Source of the DNA: Gemmatales bacterium
Lineage (GTDB): Bacteria; Planctomycetota; Planctomycetia; Gemmatales; HRBIN36
Direction: 5' to 3'
Length of the DNA stretch: 64,000 bases
Assembly: GCA_025060195.1 (NCBI GenBank)
Contig: JANXCQ010000021.1
Span: 1-64,000, forward strand
A model generated the notes under the pieces. That model saw nothing but the letters and a program-made list of their open reading frames with translations, was not told the DNA's origin and did not search any database. Shown in pieces: positions 56,576 to 64,000 of this stretch; position 1 is the stretch's first letter; each line of letters opens with the position of its first letter. A program made the position numbers and the translations under genes.

Positions 56576-58912
56576 ATGAAGCGTGTCGCAGAATCTTGGC
56601 GCCGAATTGCAAAAGCCTGGTTGATACTGTGTTGGGGACTTGCATTCTTGCCTGACGCACATGGACAAGTACGCATTGAGGCAGTACACGTCGGCTTTGT
56701 GGATAAGTACACTGGCGTTAGTTACGGACGTTTTGGACACTGGTTACCCGTTCGAGTGGTTGTGGCTAGTGGCGGCGTGGCGGAGTTCCAGGGCTACGTT
56801 ACGGTTAGCATGCCCGACGCGGATGGCATCGTTCACGAAGCAAAGGCTGAGGAACTGATCCAACTCTCTCCAGCGAAACCGCGCCAGGCCGTTTGGGCGT
56901 ACGTGCCCTGTGGACATGGGAAGTTGCGCGTTCAGGTGCGCGATGCGCAGGAGCGAACTGTCGCCAGCCTGACTCACCCAGACGATTTGGGGCAAACGCA
57001 CTTATGGCACTTAATAAGGCCTGCAATCTCGCACATCCTGGCTTTAGGGGACCCAGCGGGATTGCATGAAAACGCTGCTGCCCAGGAATCTGGTCCTGAC
57101 CCCGGTTATCGGGTTTGCCATCTGGACACACCACAGTATCTGCCTGAACGCTGGTTTGGTTACGACAGCGTTCAGGCGATTGTGCTAGCGACAGGTGGGT
57201 CAGCTGGCGAGCCGTGGTTGCAGGCTTTACGCGACCGCCCAGCTTTAGCTCAAGCGCTACGCCAATGGGTGCAACAGGGCGGACACTTAGTGGTGAGCGT
57301 GGCCGAGCGTGCGAATTGGCTTGCCCAAGCGGGACGATTTCCGTTGGCTGACATGTTACCTGGTGATTGGCCCCTAGGTCGACAAGTATATCCGGAATTA
57401 CTAGTTGGCATACGAGAAGTGACCGCCACGAGGCATCGAGAACCGACTGCTTTGCCCACGCTCCGTACAGACTGGGCGGAATTCCGTAAGAAGCCCACGG
57501 CGACACAACGGGCTTTCGCAGCCGACCCGCTTAAGCCCGCAGTATTGGTTTGGCCCTATGGTTTGGGTCAGGTGACGTTGCTCACCTGGGACACAAATGT
57601 CGGCCCATTCACGCGATGGAGTGGACGAAAGGAGTTTTGGGAGTGGCTCCTAGAAACCGAGCCCCTGCCTGCCCGTCAAGCGTTTCGCACTACTCTGACC
57701 ATGCAACGAGAGCCCGAGCCCCTGACCCAGCTGATTCATCCCTTAGAACAATTTCAGACCGAGGAAATCCCTTTTTCTCACGCGGCCGGGTTCATGTTTT
57801 TGTATCTCCTCTTAGCTGGCCCGGTGGACTACCTCATTACTGTGCGGTGGTTACGACGGCCCGCGTGGGCCTGGCTGACTTTTCCCCTGATGGTGATGGC
57901 GGTTACACTGGCGGCATGGTTATCGGCTTGGGCGATCCACGGCGATCAGTTGGCTGTGCATGAATTGGTGGTCTATGACTTGGAACTGGAAGCGTCTTCG
58001 CGCGGAGCCACTAGAGTGGTACGCGGTAGTGCTTCTGCTTGGCTGGTGCTGAAGAGTCCCCAGCTAGCCGCTTATTCACTGGGCATTGGCAGTTCAGCAT
58101 CCGATGCCACTGCGACGATCTCAAGCCAGCCCGCCAAATCTTTCCCCGCCTCTGTCCGTGAAGCTGTCCTTGGCTGGGCAGTGCGACCGGATGACGATGC
58201 ATTGCAGCGCGGCCAACGCGAGAGCTTGGTGCAAGGTGCGGTGCGAATCGCACCGGGGCAGGGCCGACTGACTCATTTGCCCATGCAAGCATGGTCGGTC
58301 AAAACGTTGTTCGCCCGCTGGTTATTGCACTGGGATGTGCCGCCCACCTTAGCTGAAGCCCGCTTGCGGGCACCTGACTTGAACACAATACGAGGTGAAC
58401 TGGTCTGGCACGGCGCTTGGCCCTTGCTGGGAAGCGAACTTACCTTTGGCATCCGCGTCTGGCCTTTGGGAGACTTGCAACCTGGTCACAAAGTTCAGGT
58501 CCAACGAAACGATGTTGCCTTATTAGATCGGCAGCGTTTACAGAGTGCTCAGATAAGTCGCGTTGAGGCCGAGGTAGTCACACCAGCCACTGCAGTCGAT
58601 CCAAATAAAAAGGGCTTCGATAGCCTAACGTTGGTCGAAACCTTACGTCGGCTCACTTTTCAACGGTTGTTTATGGCCAATCGCCGTCAGGCAGCGCAGC
58701 CTTATTTACCTTATCTCGATCAGAGCAAACGACTGCGCCAGGGACAAGCTGTACTTTCTGGCTATTTGCCTGTTGAGGAGATGCCTCTGAATCAACTATC
58801 GCACAGGCCCAGTCTTAGTTCTACCTTAGGCTTTTTGGAACCTGCATTGCCCGGCAAGCTCCGACGCTTGGTTTTCGTACGCTTGTATATTCCTCTAGCC
58901 GAACAAGACTAA
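56576..58912 (+). CDS. Large membrane-anchored exported protein, unknown
   Basis: The 778 aa protein has a signal peptide (AWLILCWGLAFLPDAHGQ), a long N-terminal domain of about 370 residues containing a Rossmann-like stretch (QAIVLATGGSAGEPWLQALR, LRQWVQQGGHLVVSVAER), reminiscent of the glutamine-amidotransferase-like domains of planctomycete BatA-type proteins, then two transmembrane helices near residues 400-460 (AAGFMFLYLLLAGPVDYLI, WAWLTFPLMVMAVTLAAWL) and a soluble C-terminal domain. No catalytic motif recognised. Codes for a large, envelope-associated protein; alone on its strand between the ATP-grasp and MJ0042 genes. Confidence 0.75.
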   Translation: MKRVAESWRRIAKAWLILCWGLAFLPDAHGQVRIEAVHVGFVDKYTGVSYGRFGHWLPVRVVVASGGVAEFQGYVTVSMPDADGIVHEAKAEELIQLSPAKPRQAVWAYVPCGHGKLRVQVRDAQERTVASLTHPDDLGQTHLWHLIRPAISHILALGDPAGLHENAAAQESGPDPGYRVCHLDTPQYLPERWFGYDSVQAIVLATGGSAGEPWLQALRDRPALAQALRQWVQQGGHLVVSVAERANWLAQAGRFPLADMLPGDWPLGRQVYPELLVGIREVTATRHREPTALPTLRTDWAEFRKKPTATQRAFAADPLKPAVLVWPYGLGQVTLLTWDTNVGPFTRWSGRKEFWEWLLETEPLPARQAFRTTLTMQREPEPLTQLIHPLEQFQTEEIPFSHAAGFMFLYLLLAGPVDYLITVRWLRRPAWAWLTFPLMVMAVTLAAWLSAWAIHGDQLAVHELVVYDLELEASSRGATRVVRGSASAWLVLKSPQLAAYSLGIGSSASDATATISSQPAKSFPASVREAVLGWAVRPDDDALQRGQRESLVQGAVRIAPGQGRLTHLPMQAWSVKTLFARWLLHWDVPPTLAEARLRAPDLNTIRGELVWHGAWPLLGSELTFGIRVWPLGDLQPGHKVQVQRNDVALLDRQRLQSAQISRVEAEVVTPATAVDPNKKGFDSLTLVETLRRLTFQRLFMANRRQAAQPYLPYLDQSKRLRQGQAVLSGYLPVEEMPLNQLSHRPSLSSTLGFLEPALPGKLRRLVFVRLYIPLAEQD

Positions 58913-58997
58913 GCTATAAAAGTAATCTGGCCTAAGTCATCCACATGCAATTATTGGGTTCAGCCAATCGCACGAAGGAACCCCTTAACTCAACCAA

Positions 58998-60884
58998 TCA
59001 TTTGGGAAGTGGTTGACCGGGTATTCCGCCGCCCAATGAGGTTGCCAAGAATTGTAGAGCCTTGCTGATGGCTGGGTAGGATGCGGCAAGTGTAATCCGA
59101 GCCACTTCCTGTTCTGCAGCAATCTGCAAGGATTTTTGCAAATCTTGCACCAGTTCGGGGGCGAAGGCAGCAAGCTGCAGCAAAATAGGCTGAACATGGC
59201 TCTGGTAAAGCGTTTGTAGAAGCGAAGCGACCTGCTTAGCAGATTCCGCATCCGGGAACACTCCTTGCAGCTGTAACTCGATGGCTTTTGGGGTCATTTC
59301 GACTTTGAGGCACGCGTGTCGTATTTTTTCAAGTAAAGACAGGTAAAGTTGCACTTCGGCGGGTGGCGGGCCGAGAGCCTTCAGTACTTCGTTCAGCCGA
59401 ATATCGCGAATTAGCACCGCCAAATGTGCATTGCCCACCCGGTGTGCCAACGCTTCCCAAGCTGTTGGTACGCCCGAAGGCAAGCTGCCAAATAAGCCAG
59501 GCACCGTTTTGTGGAGCGCTTCCGTTCCCGCGATGACCACGTCGGGGGACATGAGACAAGCGAACCACTCGAACATTTGACCGTCCTTGCCAAACAACAC
59601 AGTCCGTGTTCCGATTGTCTCCTCCCGCATTTCCGTGCTCTCAGATGCCAACAACATTCGCAGCTCTTGTTCGTTTATGGGCTTGTGAAGGCGAACGATC
59701 GCCGCGCCGGGGGTTCGTCTTAGGTCTAAGGAAAAGTCAGACCAATTTACTGAAACGCAGAGCATGGCTTCAGCGATGTTCTCGGGTTCGAACGGAAACG
59801 AGCGCACAGGATTGAGAGGGGTCGGAACCTTCTTACGTTGTTCCTGGACAAATTGCCGGAACATGGGATGTTGGCTCAGTTCTGCGACATTCAAGCAAAA
59901 GATGAAATTGGCCTCTGCGGGTACGTAGCGCCAACATTGCATTTCGGCTAAGGGGCGGGGTGGAGCCTCGCTGACAACTTGACCAACAAGGGCAAACCAA
60001 TCTGTTACCGGAGGAGTCAACTCCGGCTTCCCCGCGGTGGAAGTAGGTTTACTTGCTGAGGTGTTCGTTCCGCCTGACAAATTACCAGTGATACCTGAAC
60101 CCCCAGCCTGTGCTCTCGGCGATGTATCAGATTGCCCCGCAGTCGGTTTCACGGTAGGCAGTCCCAGCATTTCCAAAACAGGATCAAGCCAACCCATGTA
60201 CCAGGCTAAGCCGAGGCCGCCAGCCATTAGCAGCAGTAATAACAGCAGTACAATCCAAATCCATCCGGATGACTTCTTCCGGGGCTCTTCGCCGCTTAGC
60301 TCCAAAACTTCAGGTTCCGCCTCACTAGCCATCGTTGGCTCGGGTTCGACACCCGCTGTCTCAGCGTCCCGAGCCTCCGTAGGCGGGACTTCGTCAGACG
60401 GTCCGACAAGCTCAGAGGGAAGTGGCGGAGCTCCAGCTTCCTCCTCAGGAGGCAGGTCAGTCCAATCGCGCGGCACGGTACTTTGGCGACTTTGGGGCGA
60501 AGATGTCGCTGGACCGAGTTCCTCCTCCCAAGGCTCTGGCTCTGCCTGGGCGCGCGGGGGTGCAGGAGTTGGTGACTGAGCGGGCGCTTGAGGTGTGGGG
60601 GATCGCGCCGGTGCTGACGCGCTCGATGGTTCTGAATCCGCCGGGCCAAGTATACCTTCCATGTCCACCAAGGACACGCGGGGCGATTCGGCAGCGGCAC
60701 TGCTAGCTGAGTCCGCACCCATACGAGGCGCCACGCTTGGTGTCACGTTGCCGCCTAAAAGATGGGCAGGAACTGGAAAGATTGCTTCGCAACGTGGACA
60801 CTGGATCCGCTTGTCCGGAGTTAAGTCTGCTGTAGTCTTGAGAGGTGCGCCACAGCGGACACACTCAAACCGCGCCACTGGCAT
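58998..60884 (-). CDS. MJ0042 zinc-ribbon protein with single transmembrane helix
   Basis: The 628 aa protein starts with a zinc ribbon of the MJ0042 type (FECVRCGAPLKTT and IQCPRCEAIFPVP), followed by a Pro/Ser/Glu-rich cytoplasmic segment, one strong transmembrane helix (WIWIVLLLLLLLMAGGLGLAW) near residue 215, then a Thr/Gly-rich linker and a soluble C-terminal domain of about 330 residues that would lie outside the membrane (CWRYVPAEANFIFCLNVAEL, then KVEMTPKAIELQLQGVFP). The zinc ribbon could sense or bind a partner inside the cell. No enzymatic motif recognised. Start ATG follows GGGAG. Confidence 0.8.
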   Translation of the reverse strand: MPVARFECVRCGAPLKTTADLTPDKRIQCPRCEAIFPVPAHLLGGNVTPSVAPRMGADSASSAAAESPRVSLVDMEGILGPADSEPSSASAPARSPTPQAPAQSPTPAPPRAQAEPEPWEEELGPATSSPQSRQSTVPRDWTDLPPEEEAGAPPLPSELVGPSDEVPPTEARDAETAGVEPEPTMASEAEPEVLELSGEEPRKKSSGWIWIVLLLLLLLMAGGLGLAWYMGWLDPVLEMLGLPTVKPTAGQSDTSPRAQAGGSGITGNLSGGTNTSASKPTSTAGKPELTPPVTDWFALVGQVVSEAPPRPLAEMQCWRYVPAEANFIFCLNVAELSQHPMFRQFVQEQRKKVPTPLNPVRSFPFEPENIAEAMLCVSVNWSDFSLDLRRTPGAAIVRLHKPINEQELRMLLASESTEMREETIGTRTVLFGKDGQMFEWFACLMSPDVVIAGTEALHKTVPGLFGSLPSGVPTAWEALAHRVGNAHLAVLIRDIRLNEVLKALGPPPAEVQLYLSLLEKIRHACLKVEMTPKAIELQLQGVFPDAESAKQVASLLQTLYQSHVQPILLQLAAFAPELVQDLQKSLQIAAEQEVARITLAASYPAISKALQFLATSLGGGIPGQPLPK

Positions 60885-61085
60885 GAGATTTCTCCCGTTA
60901 TGCGATCATTCCCCGCTTTCTACCCGGCTGAGCCGACTTCGCTTCGCTATCAATTTAGTCCTCAGTTTGCGAGATCGCAAGCGTCGAGCGGACTTAGCCA
61001 ACCAACTCGATTTCCTGTTATCTTACTTTACATACCTGGTATAATGAGCATCCATCGCAGCACTACAGCCGCAGGAGTAAGCAAA

Positions 61086-61994
61086 ATGGCGAGGATACTC
61101 GTCAGTGGGTCTTCGGGTTTGATAGGTTCGACGCTGGTACCCAAATTTCAAGAGGCGGGCCATGAGGTCGTCCGTTTGGTACGCCGCCCTGCTCAAACGC
61201 CTAACGAAATCTTTTGGAATCCCGACTCGGGTGAGATTGATCGTGCAGCCCTAGAGGGATTTGACGCCGTGATTCACCTTGCCGGTTATGGTATCGCCGA
61301 GCGGCGTTGGAACGATGAGATTAAGGCCTTGATCCGTAATAGTCGTGTACAAAGCACCAAGTTGCTCACGGAAACCCTTGCAAGCCTGTCAGTTAAGCCA
61401 CGAGTGCTAGTGTCGGCATCGGCAGTCGGCTACTATGGCGACCGCGGCACGGAAGAACTTAGTGAAGAAAGCCCGCCGGGGAATGATTTCCTGGCTCAGG
61501 TATGCCGGGAATGGGAAGCGGCTACCCAACCTGCGATGCAAGCAGGGATTCGCGTGGTTTGCTGCCGACTGGGCGTGGTACTCAGCGACCGCGGGGGGGC
61601 CTTAGCTAAGATGCGAATGCCGTTTCTCCTCGGTCTGGGAGGACGCATCGGAAAAGGGCAACAATATTGGAGCTGGATTCACATCAGCGACGCCGTGCAG
61701 GCTTTCATGTTTGTGCTCGAACAGGAAACTCTCGCAGGGGCCGTCAACTTCACCTCGCCTAACCCGGTCACCAATGCTGAGTTCACCCGCACGTTAGGGC
61801 GGGTGCTACGCCGACCCACGATCTTTCCCATGCCCGCATTCGCTGCCCGGCTCATATTTGGCGAGATGGCCGACGCTCTCTTTCTCAGCAGCGCTCGCGT
61901 TGTGCCCAAAAAACTTACCCAAGCAGGATTTTCATTTGAATATGCAGAACTAGAGTCAGCTCTTCGTCATCTATTGCAACGGCCGGCTGGTTAG
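61086..61994 (+). CDS. TIGR01777-family NAD-dependent epimerase/dehydratase-like protein (SDR39U1)
   Basis: The 302 aa protein is an extended short-chain dehydrogenase-like protein: ARILVSGSSGLIGSTLVPKF (Rossmann, TGATG-like), FDAVIHLAGYGIAERRW, the active-site SASAVGYYGDRG (Tyr pair), and a C-terminal VNFTSPNPVTNAEFTRTLGR with MPAFAARLIFGEMA, the features of TIGR01777 (YfcH/SDR39U1). The ATG used follows AGGAG and is 62 codons inside the track ORF; the length then matches the family. Substrate unknown. It is divergent from the MJ0042 gene. Confidence 0.92.
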   Translation: MARILVSGSSGLIGSTLVPKFQEAGHEVVRLVRRPAQTPNEIFWNPDSGEIDRAALEGFDAVIHLAGYGIAERRWNDEIKALIRNSRVQSTKLLTETLASLSVKPRVLVSASAVGYYGDRGTEELSEESPPGNDFLAQVCREWEAATQPAMQAGIRVVCCRLGVVLSDRGGALAKMRMPFLLGLGGRIGKGQQYWSWIHISDAVQAFMFVLEQETLAGAVNFTSPNPVTNAEFTRTLGRVLRRPTIFPMPAFAARLIFGEMADALFLSSARVVPKKLTQAGFSFEYAELESALRHLLQRPAG

Positions 61995-62192
61995 TGCCTG
62001 GAAGTTGGCGCAGGGTTTGCAACAGTATCGTCTGATGCCGATGTCTCAACCTATGCTGGGGCCTGCTGTTGTCAAGGCTATGTCAGTTGTCACTGAGCTT
62101 TCCTATAATCCTTACTGTATCGCCTTAGGGTGTGGGGGAGGGAGAAGCGAGTAACGTGCAGCCAGCGTGAACAGCATCTCTCCCAGGAACTC

Positions 62193-63620
62193 ATGAACCG
62201 ACAGGAATTCTTCTATCATTTACGCCGGAGCCAACTCCTTTCGGAAGAGCAGATTCGTGCCCTGGAAAATCGTTTACGCGATGACGACCCTGTACTGGTG
62301 GCCCAAACTATTGTTGCGGAGGGTTTACTCACTGCCTTTCAAGCCGAACAAATTCTTCTAGGGCGGTCGAAAGGTTTTTGGCTGGGGCCTTACCGCATCC
62401 TCGACCGCCTCGGGCAAGGTGCGACGGGCACAGTTTTTAAGGCCGTTCACACCGGCATGGGACGCATCGTCGCACTTAAGGTAATCAAACTCAAGAATGT
62501 TCGAGACAGGCAACGGCTGTTGCAGTTCGAACGAGAGATCCGTGTGTTAGCACAATTGCAGCATCCCAACATCGTTATGGCCTATGATGCGAACCGCGGT
62601 CGGGGCGTGCATTTTCTAGCGATGGAATATGTGCCGGGTAAGACCTTACAACAGTTGGTCGAAGAGAAAGGTCCGTTGCCGGTCGGCTTGGCCGCGGATC
62701 TGCTTCGTCAGGCAGCTTCAGCTCTCGATTATGCCCACGAGCGTGGTCTAGTACATCGCGATATCAAGCCCTCCAATTTGCTCATCACTCGCGGTCGTTC
62801 GGGGAAATCGTCAGGAACCTCGTCCTCCTGGCGTAAGGGTGGGGATTACGTCTTAAAAATCCTAGACTTCGGCTTAGCGCATTTGCGCGACGGTCGGGTC
62901 TCTCGGTGGGTGGAACATGTTATTCGCCAGAGCCGGGCAGGACATATTTACGGCACGGCTGATTTTATGTCACCCGAACAAGGTCGGGACTTTCACCAAG
63001 TTGACATACGGTCTGACCTGTATAGCCTCGGTTGTACGTTTTACTACGGTTTGACTGGGCAAGTACCCTTCCCAGGAGACACCGCTATGGAAAAACTGGT
63101 CAAACATCTCACAGAAGAACCTCGGCCCATCCGGGAACTGCGTCCGGAAGTTCCCGACCCACTAGCACACATTATCCATCGTCTCATGGCCAAAGCGCCA
63201 GAAGAGAGATTTCAAACCCCGTCCGAACTTTTGATCGCATTAGAACAACTAGGCACGCCTAGTCCGCGGAGTTACTCCAATATTGAGACCGCAATTGTCC
63301 CTTCCCGCGCCACGCTAAGCGATCCTGAACTGGGCAGTGGTTGGCTCATCGTTGCCTCAGATTCCCCCGTGGCCTCATCCTCAATACTGAGCCCCTGTTT
63401 GGCGCCATCAATTAGCGACTCTAAAATCAGCTCTCAGCCGATTAGCGCCGCAAAGACCTCGCTTTGCGTGGCCTATACCTCTAGGCTCCAAGATCTGCCT
63501 GCGAACCAGTTGGCGCCGTCATCACGACGGCTTTGGTTAGAGAGGTGCGTTTTCCTGGTTATGGGTTTGTTTCTAGGCGTGTTATTGGCCGCAAGTTGGT
63601 TTCTTTTCTGGGCACGATAA
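62193..63620 (+). CDS. Ser/Thr protein kinase (Hanks type) with planctomycete N-terminal module and C-terminal membrane anchor
   Basis: The 475 aa kinase (ATG after AGGAAC, 21 codons inside the track ORF) has the motifs GQGATGTVFKAV, ALKVIKL, HRDIKPSNLL, DFGLAHL, TADFMSPEQ and YSLGCTFYYGLTGQVPF. The first 70 residues (FYHLRRSQLLSEEQIRALE, LTAFQAEQILLGRSKGFWLG) are the module found in the 37.6 kb kinase. Residues after about 360 are low-complexity, and the C-terminus has one transmembrane helix (VFLVMGLFLGVLLAASWFLF) that would tether the kinase. It could feed FHA targets such as the sigma-54 activator, but that is inference. Confidence 0.93.
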   Translation: MNRQEFFYHLRRSQLLSEEQIRALENRLRDDDPVLVAQTIVAEGLLTAFQAEQILLGRSKGFWLGPYRILDRLGQGATGTVFKAVHTGMGRIVALKVIKLKNVRDRQRLLQFEREIRVLAQLQHPNIVMAYDANRGRGVHFLAMEYVPGKTLQQLVEEKGPLPVGLAADLLRQAASALDYAHERGLVHRDIKPSNLLITRGRSGKSSGTSSSWRKGGDYVLKILDFGLAHLRDGRVSRWVEHVIRQSRAGHIYGTADFMSPEQGRDFHQVDIRSDLYSLGCTFYYGLTGQVPFPGDTAMEKLVKHLTEEPRPIRELRPEVPDPLAHIIHRLMAKAPEERFQTPSELLIALEQLGTPSPRSYSNIETAIVPSRATLSDPELGSGWLIVASDSPVASSSILSPCLAPSISDSKISSQPISAAKTSLCVAYTSRLQDLPANQLAPSSRRLWLERCVFLVMGLFLGVLLAASWFLFWAR

Positions 63621-63820
63621 CCTAAGAAGCCAACTTCCGCGTTATATAAACCTCGCACCCACGTCCCAATCGATTGAAAAGGTCTAGCCTATTCGGCGTA
63701 TCAAATATTCTCAAATGGCTGTAGGCAAATTTCTCGGCAATTGGTAAATTGCTATCGTCAGTATCTAGCGTACCAGGGCCAGAAAAGTTACGAGATATGA
63801 AGCCAAGATTGGAGCACATT

Positions 63821-64000
63821 ATGACTCAAACGGAAACTGGTACATTAAAACGGCGGCGATTATGGTCGAGGTTTAATCGCTGGCTGGAGTCGAAACTGCT
63901 CGAGCGTGTAGACCCTGTCCGATATAACCAGCTGGTGCGTGCGACTTACGATGGCCCGGCCGGTTGGTTCACGCTTATCACTGGCTATCTCACGGGCCAT
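63821..64000 (+). CDS. Partial CDS running off the window, unknown
   Basis: The frame is open for 60 codons to the window end from an ATG preceded by GGAG; an in-frame ATG 8 codons upstream is an alternative. The protein begins with a basic region (LKRRRLWSRFNRW), then LLERVDPVRYNQLV and an aromatic/hydrophobic stretch (GWFTLITGYLTGH) that may be the start of a membrane segment. Too little is visible to name a family. Confidence 0.6.
   Translation, partial: MTQTETGTLKRRRLWSRFNRWLESKLLERVDPVRYNQLVRATYDGPAGWFTLITGYLTGH

Overview
The window reads as ordinary chromosome from a planctomycete, most likely the Gemmatales/Gemmataceae side of the phylum. The evidence is family content, not a database search: a Tat-exported DUF1501 protein, a giant PVC-type membrane-bound dehydrogenase with a C-terminal haem c, two Ser/Thr kinases sharing a planctomycete-style N-terminal module, an MJ0042 zinc-ribbon protein, an H4MPT/methanofuran-type (MfnF-like) gene and a glycosyltransferase/OM-barrel complement. 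Base composition is moderately GC-rich, with a visibly more AT-rich stretch around 41.5-49.5 kb. I see no transposase, phage gene, CRISPR array or attachment site.

Layout. 0-2.2 kb: cysteine desulfurase and an orphan GGQ release-factor-like protein (minus). 2.2-6.3 kb: a three-gene molybdenum hydroxylase operon resembling PaoABC periplasmic aldehyde oxidoreductase, in the order FeS subunit, Mo subunit, FAD subunit, with a recognisable sigma-70 promoter. 6.4-10.2 kb: DUF1501, tRNA-Leu(CAA), a GT4 glycosyltransferase, a small unknown protein and rpsU. 10.4-16.3 kb: the flagellar filament block on the minus strand (flgM, flagellin, fliD, fliS), ending in a DUF98 chorismate-lyase-like gene. 16.5-25.9 kb: ahcY, a GNAT, a small CxxC membrane protein, a Gfo/Idh-like protein with C-terminal membrane segments, glgC and the PVC-type cytochrome dehydrogenase. 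25.9-27.5 kb: 1.67 kb with no convincing gene. 27.5-32 kb: an isolated rplC, creatininase, M20 peptidase, MfnF-like protein.

32-41.3 kb: CoA-binding protein, FHA-GAF-AAA+ sigma-54 activator, CYTH protein, CbiG-C-like protein, two outer-membrane-barrel proteins (one very His-rich), a Ser/Thr kinase and DUF2071. 41.7-49.6 kb: CtpA-type S41 protease, then fliK-flgD-flgE behind an excellent sigma-54 (-24/-12) promoter, a membrane protein and an amidohydrolase. 49.6-54.3 kb: infB-ylxP-rbfA plus a divergent HhH-GPD glycosylase-like gene. 54.6-64 kb: lipoprotein, ATP-grasp ligase, two large membrane-anchored unknowns, a TIGR01777 epimerase, a second kinase and a gene running off the end.

How the parts fit: the two flagellar blocks supply filament (flgM/fliC/fliD/fliS) and hook (fliK/flgD/flgE) in the class order expected of a sigma-54/sigma-28 cascade, and a sigma-54 activator is encoded 9 kb from the sigma-54 promoter. 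No single undescribed system stands out clearly. The most interesting leads are the fliS-DUF98 linkage, the ORF-free region beside the isolated rplC, the His-rich barrel protein, and the glycosylase-like protein that appears to lack the helix-hairpin-helix lysine.
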